The notes under the pieces are model-generated. The model did no database searches and was not told the DNA's origin. It was given only the letters and a program-made list of their open reading frames with translations. This document shows, one piece after another, positions 41,673 through 49,003 of a DNA stretch of 64,000 bases. This stretch comes from Cryptosporangium aurantiacum. GTDB lineage: Bacteria; Actinomycetota; Actinomycetes; Mycobacteriales; Cryptosporangiaceae. The stretch covers positions 124,001 through 188,000 of the forward strand of contig NZ_FRCS01000010.1 of the NCBI RefSeq assembly GCF_900143005.1, read 5' to 3'. The translations under genes were made by a program, and so were the position numbers. Numbering within the stretch: the first letter of the stretch is position 1; each line of letters starts with the position of its first letter.

Positions 41673-42254
41673 ATGCGGGTTTTCCTGGAGACCGAACGCC
41701 TGATACTGCGGCACTTCACCGACGATGATCTCGAGCTGATCGTCGATGTCAACAGCGATCCTGAGGTGACCTGGTTCATCACCGGGGGCAAGCCGACGCC
41801 GCTGGAAGAGGTCCGCGACGAGGTGCTGCCCCGCTGGAAGTCGTTCTACGAACAGTACGAGGGCTTCGGCTACTTCGCGGCGATCGAGAAGTCGACCGGT
41901 GAGTTCCTCGGCTGGCTGATCTTCCGGCCCAACGACAAGCCGGTGCGCGCGGACGGCAGTGTCCGCGAGGGCATCGAGCTGGGCTACCGGCTGCGTCGCT
42001 CGGCGTGGGGCAAAGGGTACGCCACCGAGGGATCGCGGGCGCTGATCCGCAAGGGCTTCACCGAGCTCGGCGTCGACCGGGTGTTCGCGGAGGCGTTGGC
42101 GGTCCATGGCGCGTCCCGCCGCGTAATGGAGAAGGCCGGGCTGCGGTACGTGGGCGCGTGCCGCGACGACTGGCCCGACCACGTTCCCGGCGATGAGCAC
42201 GGCGACGTCGAGTACGCGCTCACGAAAGACGAGTGGGCCGCTTCCGCGAACTAG
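41673..42254 (+). CDS. GNAT family N-acetyltransferase (RimJ/RimL-like)
   Basis: 193 residues. The N-terminal part is VFLETERLILRHFTDDDLEL, GKPTPLEEVRDEVLPRW follows, and GIELGYRLRRSAWGKGYATE carries the acetyl-CoA loop. FAEALAVHGASRRVMEKAGL is the RimJ motif. It probably acetylates an amine on a small molecule or ribosomal protein; the substrate is unknown. It starts after a 31-base gap to the MOSC gene and ends near a strong terminator. Confidence 0.88.
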   Translation: MRVFLETERLILRHFTDDDLELIVDVNSDPEVTWFITGGKPTPLEEVRDEVLPRWKSFYEQYEGFGYFAAIEKSTGEFLGWLIFRPNDKPVRADGSVREGIELGYRLRRSAWGKGYATEGSRALIRKGFTELGVDRVFAEALAVHGASRRVMEKAGLRYVGACRDDWPDHVPGDEHGDVEYALTKDEWAASAN

Positions 42255-42308
42255 GCGACCCGACGCCGGCCGCCCGGCCCGGTTCGGGCCCGGCACCAGG
42301 AGGCCGCG

Positions 42309-42338
42309 CGGTCGCCGCACCGTTCCGTGCGGCGACCG
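42309..42338. terminator. Bidirectional terminator
   Basis: CGGTCGCCGCAC and GTGCGGCGACCG pair over 12 bp with a 6-base loop (CGTTCC, 42321-42326). It sits between the convergent stops of the GNAT gene and the 42349 gene. A weaker GGCCCG stem occurs just upstream near 42277-42292. Confidence 0.8.
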
Positions 42339-42348
42339 GCGGTGTAGC

Positions 42349-43083
42349 TCAGTTCGACCTGATGAACTTCGTGCCGTTCCAGCGGTACGCCCACACCTGC
42401 GGCATGTCATGTGCCGGGCGGTAGTCGATGACGATCGTGCTGCCTTGGTGCCGTGAACTGAGCACCGGGTCGATGTAGGCCTGCATTGCGTCCACGACCC
42501 CGATCGGCGTCGGGCCACCCTTAGCGTTCCCGGCGAAGGCGGCGATCAAGAACCGCGATTCCGGCCCGCCGACGTCGTCGTCACCGTGACACTCGATGAT
42601 TGCCACCGCGTCGGTGAAGCCGTCGCGGTCGAAGTCGCCGTAGAGCGGAGGGCCGAAGCGCACGATCGAGTACTGCCAGTGGCCGAGCGACGCCTTGCCG
42701 TCGGTGAACTGCACCCGGCGGTGCGGGCACATCTCGTTCGGCGGCAGGTCCATCACCGAATTCGCCCAGTCGATCTGGCCCAGCGACGTCGTGGGCGAAC
42801 CGGGTTCCGGACTCTTCGTGGGCGGAATCTCGTTGTGGTAGGTAGCCCCCTGGTTCGGGGGCGGAGTCACCGGCTGCAGGCGGTCGGTGGTATCCCGGCG
42901 GAACCCGAGGACGACCCCCACCGCGGCGATCACCAGCACCAGGATGGCGGCCACCGCTGCACCCCGCTGGTGCCGACGCCGTTCGGCGGCGCGCACGCGG
43001 GCGGCAGCCGAACCGAGGCCCTGGTACGGCTCGTCCGGCGCGGCCCGTAGATCTTGGAGTTGTCCCACGACGTTCTCGTTCAC
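42349..43083 (-). CDS. Membrane-anchored protein with VCBS/FG-GAP-like extracellular part, sigma-linked
   Basis: 244 residues from a GTG overlapping the sigma-factor stop (GTGA). A cytosolic N-terminus (NENVVGQLQDLRAAPDEPYQ and AARVRAAERRRHQRG) precedes one membrane helix (AAVAAILVLVIAAVGVVLGF). A Pro/Thr-rich linker and an extracellular region follow. The extracellular part has a calcium-loop-like FDRDGFTDAVAIIECHGDDD and a C-terminal YRPAHDMPQVWAYRWNGTKF. Position after a SigE-family sigma gene is that of an anti-sigma factor, but no zinc finger (HxxxCxxC) is seen. An anti-sigma role is inference. Confidence 0.78.
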   Translation of the reverse strand: MNENVVGQLQDLRAAPDEPYQGLGSAAARVRAAERRRHQRGAAVAAILVLVIAAVGVVLGFRRDTTDRLQPVTPPPNQGATYHNEIPPTKSPEPGSPTTSLGQIDWANSVMDLPPNEMCPHRRVQFTDGKASLGHWQYSIVRFGPPLYGDFDRDGFTDAVAIIECHGDDDVGGPESRFLIAAFAGNAKGGPTPIGVVDAMQAYIDPVLSSRHQGSTIVIDYRPAHDMPQVWAYRWNGTKFIRSN

Positions 43084-43583
43084 TGCGCCCTCCGTTCCAA
43101 CGTCGGCTCGGCCAGTTGATCCGCGAGCGCGGCGCGCCCTCGGTGCAGCCAGGACTTCACCGTGCCGTCGGCGACCCGCTCGCTCGCGGCGATCTCCGCG
43201 ACCGGGAGATCTGCGAGGTAGTGCAGGACGATCGCCCGGCGATGTTTGGTCGGTAACGTCGAGAGCGCCGCGACCAGCGCGACGTGCGCCGGGTCCGGCG
43301 GCGGTACCACCGGCTCCTCGCGTTGCCCGGCCAGGAACGACAGCGCGCGGCGGGCTCTTCGCCACCGGCTGATCGCCAGCCGCCAGGCGACCGTGCGCAC
43401 CCAGGCCGACGGTTCGTCGTAACCCCGGATCGTCGACCAGCGCGCCCACCCGCGGGAGAACGCCTCCTGGACGACGTCCTGGGCTTCGCCTCGGTCGCCG
43501 GTGTACGCGTACAGCTGCTTGCACAGCGATGGGAAGTGCGCGGCGTAGAACGTCGCGAATTCCGTCTCGCTTTCGGACTCCAC
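43080..43583 (-). CDS. SigE-family RNA polymerase sigma factor (ECF)
   Basis: 167 residues from a GTG at 43583 with GGGGG upstream. Region 2 is FATFYAAHFPSLCKQLYAYT, GDRGEAQDVVQEAFSRGWAR and AWVRTVAWRLAISRWRR. Region 4 is ALSTLPTKHRRAIVLHYLAD, PVAEIAASERVADGTVKSWL and HRGRAALADQL. This is the actinobacterial SigE subgroup of ECF factors. It is coupled to the membrane protein 42349-43083. Confidence 0.92.
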   Translation of the reverse strand: MESESETEFATFYAAHFPSLCKQLYAYTGDRGEAQDVVQEAFSRGWARWSTIRGYDEPSAWVRTVAWRLAISRWRRARRALSFLAGQREEPVVPPPDPAHVALVAALSTLPTKHRRAIVLHYLADLPVAEIAASERVADGTVKSWLHRGRAALADQLAEPTLERRAQ

Positions 43584-43636
43584 CGGCGACCCCCGTCTGT
43601 CGTCGTGTGCTCTCACAGGGGTACACGCCCGCGCGA

Positions 43637-44353
43637 TCAGTCGGTTGCAGTCGAATTCTGTTCTCGGTACCGCAGGTAGTCGTCGAGCCGGCCGGCGGCG
43701 GTGAGCATGGCGCGGCCGCGATCGGTCAGCCGCTCCCGCCATCCGGCCAGCGACGCCGCCAGCGCGTCGACACCGCCCGCGGTGCGGACCTGCTCCACCA
43801 CGGTCGCGATGTGGGCCAGCAGGTACCCGCCGCGTCGGAGCAGGTGGGCGAGTTCGGCGTCGCGGACGTCGTCGGCGCTGTAAAGGCGGTAGCCGGTGGC
43901 CAGGTCGCGCTGCGGCGTGAGGATCCCGGCCCGCTCCCACTTCCGGAGCGTCGCCGGGCTCACGCTCAGCCGCTGGGCCACCGCGCTCACCGGCAGCAGC
44001 CGGTCGGGACGGTCGGCGGCCGGCTCGGTCAGCACCCCGATAGCGGCCTCGACGACGTCCAGCGTCTCCCGGTCGCGCAGTAGCTGGGCGTGGCTGCGAT
44101 CGACGGCGCGCAGGGCGTCGTCCACAGCGTTGTTGTTGATTGCGCGGAGGATCTCACCGCCGGTCGCGTACCCGTGGGCAGGCAGTTGGGCGAGATACGC
44201 GCGAAGCGCGATCGCGTGCAGGTCGGTGTAGATCCGGTAGCCGGTGGCGGTGCGCTCGGCAGGCGGGAGCACACCGCGTTCCTCGTAGTTGCGGATCGCC
44301 TGGGCGGTCAGGCCGTGCTCGCGGGCGAGCTCCACCGGCCGGTAGGTGTGCAC
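43637..44353 (-). CDS. TioE-like tandem-MerR transcriptional regulator
   Basis: 238 residues with two MerR-type HTH domains. The first is YRPVELAREHGLTAQAIRNY with EERGVLPPAERTATGYRIY; the second, near residue 125, is VSAVAQRLSVSPATLRKWER with AGILTPQRDLATGYRLYS. A short C-terminal coiled-coil region follows. Double-MerR proteins like TioE regulate antibiotic resistance or biosynthesis. Divergence from an erythromycin-esterase gene, 82 bases away, is consistent with drug-responsive control. Confidence 0.88.
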   Translation of the reverse strand: MHTYRPVELAREHGLTAQAIRNYEERGVLPPAERTATGYRIYTDLHAIALRAYLAQLPAHGYATGGEILRAINNNAVDDALRAVDRSHAQLLRDRETLDVVEAAIGVLTEPAADRPDRLLPVSAVAQRLSVSPATLRKWERAGILTPQRDLATGYRLYSADDVRDAELAHLLRRGGYLLAHIATVVEQVRTAGGVDALAASLAGWRERLTDRGRAMLTAAGRLDDYLRYREQNSTATD

Positions 44354-44422
44354 TCCGGTTTGAGCTTTCAGGGCACTCCTCCCGGGCTATTGGCGGAAAA
44401 GTCTCAACCGCTAGTTCAAAGA

Positions 44423-44435
44423 TACGGTAGAAGCT
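44423..44435 (+). promoter_or_regulatory. Leaderless -10 element of the esterase gene
   Basis: TACGGT at 44423-44428 is seven bases upstream of the ATG at 44436. No clear -35 or dyad could be placed, although the sequence between 44396 and 44422 is A/T-rich for this genome. A TioE binding site is expected in the 82-base gap but not identified. Confidence 0.5.
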
Positions 44436-46043
44436 ATGGAAATCGCTCTGAATGCCCTGCTCGTCCGCGACCCCACCGTGCTGGCACTCGGCGAACCGTC
44501 GCACGCCGAACCGGCGTTCCAACAACAGCGCAACCAGATTTTCGCCGCGCTGGTCGACCGTGGGTTCCGGTCGATCGCGCTGGAGACCGACCGTCTCGCG
44601 GCCTTCACCATCGACGACTATGTCAGCGGCCGGGCGGAGTCGGTGCGGACCGACGACTTCAGCCACGGTTTCGGGCTGCTGGAAGGGAACCGCGAGCTCA
44701 TCGACTGGATGCGTGCCTACAACGAGTCGCACGCCGAGCCGCTCACCTTCCACGGCTTCGACACCCCGCTGGACATCACGAACGCGCCGAGTCCGCGACC
44801 GTACCTGCGAGAGTTGTGCGAGTACGTCGCTCCCGAGCGCTGGAACTCGATCGACGCCCTGATCGGCGACGACGAGCCGTGGGACGAGGTGCTCGATCCC
44901 GCGCTGTCGATCGGGGCCTCGCCCGAGGCGATGGCGCTGCGGGCGGCGACCGACGATCTGATCGTCGCGCTGTACGCGTCGACGCCGCGGCTGGTGGCGG
45001 CCTCGTCGGTGTCGGCGTGGCGGCGGGCGGCGGTCTGCGCGTCGACGGCGCTCGGACTGCTGCGCTACCACGCGCAGATCGCCGCCGGTGGACCCGATCC
45101 GCTCTCCCGGATGGCCGCCGTGCGCGACGCCTGGATGGCGCAGAACCTGCTCGACATCCGGGTCGTCGAGCAGCACCGCGGGCCGACGCTCGTCCACACG
45201 CACAACCGCCACGTGCAGCGGCACGTGGGCCGGATGCAGATGGGCGGCGAGAACCTGGAGTGGTCGAGCGCCGGCTCGATCCTCTCCTCGTTGCTCGGCG
45301 AGCGCTACGCGCTCATCACGGGGAGCCTCGGCGCGAGCCCACGGCTCCGTCTGGGGTCGCCTCCCCCCGGTACGTACGAACACGCTCTGGACGCTCTGGG
45401 CAGCGGATTGTTCGGGGGAACCGCGGTGCGTGAGGTGACCAGCGGGAAGCAGGCGAGGACCGACGCGCCGGACTACCGCTACTTCCCGCTGGACGGCGAG
45501 GACCTCGCGACGACCGACGCGGTGCTGCACGTTGCCGCGGCTCCCGGCGAGGCTCCCGAGCCGACGGCGACCGTCTCGGAGGCCGCTGCGGCGCGGGCGG
45601 CCGCGTTGGCTGCGCGAATCAGCACGCTTCCGGACGTGACGGCGTTGCAGGCCGAGTACGGGTCGCAGGCGCCGGAGAGCAACTGGGGCAACTACTTCTT
45701 CTTCCTCGGCGACGACCAGTACCGGCCGTTCGCCACGATCGTGATCCGCAACATGCCGGGTTACGACGAGGAGTCACAGCTCGACCGGCCCGACGTCGTC
45801 CGGCTCAACCTGCACGTCGGGCGGGCCGAGTTCGAGCGGCGGTTCGGCTTCCCGCCGCGGGAGCTGTCCGCGCATCGTTTCGACTACACGGCTGTCGACG
45901 AGCTGTTGCCGCACCCGGTCTACGGCAACCAGGGCTGGATGTGTGTGCTGAATCCGGACCGCACGCTGCCGGAAGTTGAGCGGCTGGTGGCCTTGGCACA
46001 CGGCAACGCCGTAGCCAGGGAAAAGCGGCGAACCACCGCTTAG
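44436..46043 (+). CDS. Erythromycin esterase-like protein fused to a DUF6194 domain
   Basis: 535 residues in two parts. Residues about 1-385 are the Ere fold: VLALGEPSHAEPAFQQQRNQ (His near 23), SIALETDRLAAF (Glu near 50), FHGFDTPLD, RDAWMAQNLLDIR, and THNRHVQRH (later His). These match the catalytic/substrate His-Glu-His pattern of Ere proteins. Residues about 395-530 are a DUF6194 module: NWGNYFFFLGDDQYRPFATI, RLNLHVGRAEFERRFGF, and HPVYGNQGWMCVLNPDRTL. Ere enzymes hydrolyse the macrolide lactone; other members have unknown substrates. The fused domain's function is not known. The divergent TioE-like regulator is the likely controller. Confidence 0.85.
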   Translation: MEIALNALLVRDPTVLALGEPSHAEPAFQQQRNQIFAALVDRGFRSIALETDRLAAFTIDDYVSGRAESVRTDDFSHGFGLLEGNRELIDWMRAYNESHAEPLTFHGFDTPLDITNAPSPRPYLRELCEYVAPERWNSIDALIGDDEPWDEVLDPALSIGASPEAMALRAATDDLIVALYASTPRLVAASSVSAWRRAAVCASTALGLLRYHAQIAAGGPDPLSRMAAVRDAWMAQNLLDIRVVEQHRGPTLVHTHNRHVQRHVGRMQMGGENLEWSSAGSILSSLLGERYALITGSLGASPRLRLGSPPPGTYEHALDALGSGLFGGTAVREVTSGKQARTDAPDYRYFPLDGEDLATTDAVLHVAAAPGEAPEPTATVSEAAAARAAALAARISTLPDVTALQAEYGSQAPESNWGNYFFFLGDDQYRPFATIVIRNMPGYDEESQLDRPDVVRLNLHVGRAEFERRFGFPPRELSAHRFDYTAVDELLPHPVYGNQGWMCVLNPDRTLPEVERLVALAHGNAVAREKRRTTA

Positions 46044-46267
46044 GCCCGCGGCTTCAACCGTTCGAACAGCAGCACCCCGGTGATCGCCAGGCCCAGGATC
46101 GTCAGCGGCACGATCCAGAGCGCCGCACCCGGGTCTTGGCCGAGAACGAACCGCAGTAGGCCACCGCGGCGGATGCCGAACGCGTACTGAGCCAGCGGAA
46201 TCACGCCGAGCGTGACGCCGACGAAGCAGAAGAGCCCTTGCCAGCCGTCGACGGTCTTGCGGGTCAT
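46040..46267 (-). CDS. Small membrane protein
   Basis: 75 residues from ATG 46267, preceded by GAGGTGAGG. Two helices: LFCFVGVTLGVIPLAQYAF and ALWIVPLTILGLAITGVLLF, with a basic C-terminus. No family is recognised. It is divergent from a TetR gene through a duplicated dyad operator (46284-46331), which makes it the probable TetR target. Its stop overlaps the esterase gene stop region by four bases, tail-to-tail. Confidence 0.7.
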   Translation of the reverse strand: MTRKTVDGWQGLFCFVGVTLGVIPLAQYAFGIRRGGLLRFVLGQDPGAALWIVPLTILGLAITGVLLFERLKPRA

Positions 46268-46278
46268 GGACCTCACCT

Positions 46279-46338
46279 CATAACAATGCGACTGCATTGG
46301 ACACGTTCGACGTTACCATGCGGTCGCATTGTTATGCT
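46279..46338. promoter_or_regulatory. Duplicated TetR operator with divergent leaderless promoter
   Basis: Site 1 is CAATGC-GACT-GCATTG (46284-46299), a perfect 6-4-6 palindrome. Site 2 is CCATGC-GGTC-GCATTG (46316-46331), with one mismatch. Their centres are 32 bp apart. They are embedded in a larger perfect 14-bp inverted repeat (46279-46292 and 46323-46336). TATGCT at 46333-46338 lies six bases before the GTG at 46345, so the TetR transcript is leaderless. The same TTATG element occurs in mirror image toward the membrane-protein gene. Confidence 0.72.
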
Positions 46339-46344
46339 CGGCTC

Positions 46345-46941
46345 GTGCCCCGCACCGCTGACCACGAGCTGAACCGCACCACGCTGAGTCGTGCGGCCTG
46401 GGACCTGATCGCCCGGGGCGGGTTGGAGGAGGTGTCGCTGCGCTCGGTCGCGGCGGAGGCCGGCGTCTCGATGGGGCGGGTCCAGTACTACTTCCGCACC
46501 AAGGACGACCTGCTGCTCTTCGCGCTGCAGGACGCGCACCGCCGGATGGAGCAACGGATCGCCGCGCGGCTGAGCGACGAACCGGACGACGACCCGAGGG
46601 CGGCGCTGGTCGCCGTCCTCGACGAGCTGCTCGGCGGTGACCCCGAGACGCGGGACGCGATCCGCGTCCACCTGGCGTACGCGGCGCGGGCGCGGGAGGA
46701 CGAGCGGCTGGCGGAGGTCCTGGTCGAGGGCGACGATGAGCTGCTGGCGCTGGCCGTGCACGTCGTCGCGCTGGCGAAGGAGGCCGGGCGGGTGGGGGCG
46801 GATGTCGATCCGTCGCTGGACGGGCAGGCGTTGTGGGTGCTGGCACGGGGGCTGGGGACGGACGTTGCGCTGTACCGCCTACCGATCGAGCGAGCCCGCG
46901 AGATCCTCGCCCACGCGATCCGCCGCGTCGCCCCCGCCTAG
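46345..46941 (+). CDS. TetR family transcriptional regulator
   Basis: 198 residues from a GTG six bases after TATGCT. An in-frame start at 46297 would run through the operator and is rejected. The HTH is RTTLSRAAWDLIARGGLEEV, LRSVAAEAGVSMGRVQYYFR, TKDDLLLFALQDAH. The C-terminal ligand domain (GALAVHVVALAKEAGRVGAD-like) resembles BetI/TetR_C_6. It should autoregulate and repress the divergent membrane protein. Confidence 0.9.
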   Translation: MPRTADHELNRTTLSRAAWDLIARGGLEEVSLRSVAAEAGVSMGRVQYYFRTKDDLLLFALQDAHRRMEQRIAARLSDEPDDDPRAALVAVLDELLGGDPETRDAIRVHLAYAARAREDERLAEVLVEGDDELLALAVHVVALAKEAGRVGADVDPSLDGQALWVLARGLGTDVALYRLPIERAREILAHAIRRVAPA

Positions 46942-47498
46942 CCCGCTCGCTCGGCGGAGCGCCATTCGGGGGCCAGGACGGACCAGACTTCTAGGTCGTG
47001 GCGTTGGCCGCGGTGGAGGTCGCCCTCGCGCAGCACGCCGTCTCGCGTCATGCCGAGCCGCCGGGCCACCGCGATGCTCGGCTCGTTGCCCGACGCTGCC
47101 CGCCACTCCACGCGGTGGATGCCACGCTCCTCGATCGCCCAGTCGATGATCCGGCGTGCGGCACGCGTGACCAGGCCCTTGCCGGTTGCTGCGGGCTCCA
47201 GCCAGCACCCCGCTTCGGCGGTGCCCTCATGGACGTTCATCGACCGGAACAGCACCCCGCCGACGAGGACTCCGTCGCTCCAGATGCCGAAGATGTGTCC
47301 GGTGTCCGCGGCGGCCTTCTCCGCGTAGGCCTGCAGAAACGTCCGGGCGGACGCGGCGTCGGTCACCACGTCGGCCAGTCGGATGAAGCGGCCGATCCAC
47401 TCGCGGCCACGGTTGATGTTCGCCAGGAACTCGTCGGACCGCCACGGCTCCAGGCGCCGCAACAGCGCGCCGTCGTCCCCCAGCGTCACCGTGAACAT
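46938..47498 (-). CDS. GNAT family N-acetyltransferase (RimJ/RimL-like)
   Basis: 186 residues, preceded by GGAGGTTCAC. The N-terminal part is LRRLEPWRSDEFLANINRGR with EWIGRFIRLAD, GHIFGIWSDGVLVGGVLFRS is the beta3-beta4 strand pair, and GCWLEPAATGKGLVTRAARR carries the acetyl-CoA loop. GNEPSIAVARRLGMTRDGVL ends it. It is the third RimL-like protein in the window. The acceptor is unknown. It overlaps the TetR gene tail-to-tail by four bases. Confidence 0.88.
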   Translation of the reverse strand: MFTVTLGDDGALLRRLEPWRSDEFLANINRGREWIGRFIRLADVVTDAASARTFLQAYAEKAAADTGHIFGIWSDGVLVGGVLFRSMNVHEGTAEAGCWLEPAATGKGLVTRAARRIIDWAIEERGIHRVEWRAASGNEPSIAVARRLGMTRDGVLREGDLHRGQRHDLEVWSVLAPEWRSAERAG

Positions 47499-47526
47499 GT
47501 GAACCTCCAGCGTGTCGTGGCGGCGT

Positions 47527-48345
47527 TCAGCGCAGGGCGGTGAGCCGCTGCAGCTGATCGTCGGTCAGCGACAGCGTCGCGGCCCCGACGTTCTCCTCCA
47601 GGTGCGGTATCGACGCCGTCCCGGGGATCGGCAGCATCACCGGCGACCGGTGCAGCAGCCAGGCGAGCGATACCTGGGCGGCCGTAGCTTCGAGTTCCGC
47701 GGCGACGGCGGTGACGTCCGGAGCGTCCAGCAGCGGATGAACCGGCCGCCACGGGAGGAACGCGATGCCCGCGGCGGTGCAGGCGTCGAGCACGGCTTCG
47801 TGTTCCCGGTCGAGGACGTTGTACCGGTTCTGGACGCTCGCGATCTCAGCGATCGTCCGCGCCTCGTTCAGCTGGTCGACGGTCACCTCCGACAACCCGA
47901 GATGACCGATCTTTCCCGCGGCCTGCAACTCGCGCAGCGTCCCCACCTGGTCGGCCAGCGGGACCTCCGGGTCGACCCGGTGCAGCTGCAACAGCTCGAC
48001 CCGTTCCAGGCGCAGCCGCCGGAGCCCTTCGTCGACCTGCCGGCGCAGGACGTCGGGGCGTCCGCACAGCTCGCCACCCTCCGGGGTCTTCACGACGCCG
48101 ACCTTGGTCGTGATCAGCAGCTCGTCGGGGTAGGGGTGCAGCGCCTCGGCGAGCAGTTCCTCGTTGGCGCCCCAGCCGTAGAGGTGCGCGGTGTCGATCA
48201 GCGTGACGCCGAGCGCCACCGCGCGCCGGGCGACGGCGATCGCGGCAGCACGCGCGGCGGTCGGCTCGGTCGGGAGGCGCATCGCGCCGAAACCCAGGCG
48301 CTGGACGGTGCGGTCGTTACCGATGTGAATCGTGGTCGGAGGCAC
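47527..48345 (-). CDS. Aldo/keto reductase
   Basis: 272 residues from a GTG at 48345. The TIM-barrel tetrad is visible: Asp in LIDTAHLYGWGANEELLAEA, Tyr in HLYG, Lys in LLITTKVGVV and His in LLQLHRVDPEVPL. The C-terminal NADPH pocket is AAQVSLAWLLHRSPVMLPIP with GTASIPHLEENVGA. It probably reduces an aldehyde or ketone using NADPH. Its start overlaps a LysR remnant of an earlier neighbour. Confidence 0.92.
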   Translation of the reverse strand: MPPTTIHIGNDRTVQRLGFGAMRLPTEPTAARAAAIAVARRAVALGVTLIDTAHLYGWGANEELLAEALHPYPDELLITTKVGVVKTPEGGELCGRPDVLRRQVDEGLRRLRLERVELLQLHRVDPEVPLADQVGTLRELQAAGKIGHLGLSEVTVDQLNEARTIAEIASVQNRYNVLDREHEAVLDACTAAGIAFLPWRPVHPLLDAPDVTAVAAELEATAAQVSLAWLLHRSPVMLPIPGTASIPHLEENVGAATLSLTDDQLQRLTALR

Positions 48346-48523
48346 GCATTGATGATGCCGTGTTCTGGCAGCAGCGGACGAAGGCCCGCGCCACGGCGTC
48401 GCCGGGTGCACACCGGGCCATCGCGACCTGGCTCGGGCTCACGCCGGTCACCGGGCGGTAGACGACGCCCGGCCGGGCGTAGAACCGGGACGCCGACTGC
48501 GGTGCCAGCGCGATGCCGTAGCC
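48317..48523 (-). pseudogene. LysR-type regulator C-terminal remnant
   Basis: 69 codons in one frame read GYGIALAPQSASRFYARPGV followed by VYRPVTGVSPSQVAMARCAP and VARAFVRCC. This is the end of a LysR substrate-binding domain (GIALLPxSAxxFY...GVxYRPV...). There is no HTH and no start; the reading breaks abruptly at 48523. The remnant overlaps the start of the aldo/keto reductase gene. Confidence 0.65.
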
Positions 48524-48575
48524 GTTCCTGGCTCTGGCCGTGGGGTCGCTCGTGCTGGGGCTGGCCGTCGGCTAG
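48522..48575 (+). pseudogene. C-terminal helix remnant of a membrane protein
   Basis: From 48522 on the plus strand the frame reads PFLALAVGSLVLGLAVG then TAG at 48573. This is a complete hydrophobic helix with a natural stop, as at the end of a transporter. It begins exactly where the LysR remnant ends, in the opposite orientation. The sequence is too short to name the family. Confidence 0.45.
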
Positions 48576-48576
48576 G

Positions 48577-48963
48577 TCAGCCGGCTGCGGCCTCGCGCTG
48601 GACGCGCTCGAACTCGGCGCCCATCGCCTCGCCCAGCGCCTGCACGCCGGACATCGGACGGACCATGACCGTCAGCTCGTCGATCAGCCCGTTGTCGTCG
48701 ACGTGCAGGAAGTCGCAGCCGTTGACCTCCTTGCCGTTCACGGTCGCGCGGAACACCAGCGCGTGGTTCTGGCCGTCGGAGATCTCTCGTACATACCGGA
48801 AGTCTTTGAAGACGCGCAGCGCGGCTCGCAGAACGGCCGCGGTGAGCGGCTTGCCGGGGTAGGGCTTGTACGCGACCGGGCTGTTGAACACGACGTCGTC
48901 GCTGAGGAGGGCTTCCAGAGCTGCGGCGTCACCGGACTCGACGGCCTTGCGAAACGCTTCCAT
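48577..48963 (-). CDS. SnoaL/NTF2-like protein
   Basis: 128 residues from ATG 48963 with AGGAAGG upstream. The NTF2-like cone is visible: MEAFRKAVESGDAAALEALL, SDDVVFNSPVAYKPYPGKPL, VRPMSGVQALGEAMGAEF. CDFLHVDDNGLIDELTVMVR is the conserved late strand pair. Such proteins are isomerases, dehydratases or unknown binding proteins. Whether it is enzymatic cannot be told. It is followed upstream by the winged-helix protein 49004-50083. Confidence 0.85.
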   Translation of the reverse strand: MEAFRKAVESGDAAALEALLSDDVVFNSPVAYKPYPGKPLTAAVLRAALRVFKDFRYVREISDGQNHALVFRATVNGKEVNGCDFLHVDDNGLIDELTVMVRPMSGVQALGEAMGAEFERVQREAAAG

Positions 48964-49003
48964 GACGACCTTCCTATCAGCCTGCACCACGCTGGCGGCA
49001 GCC

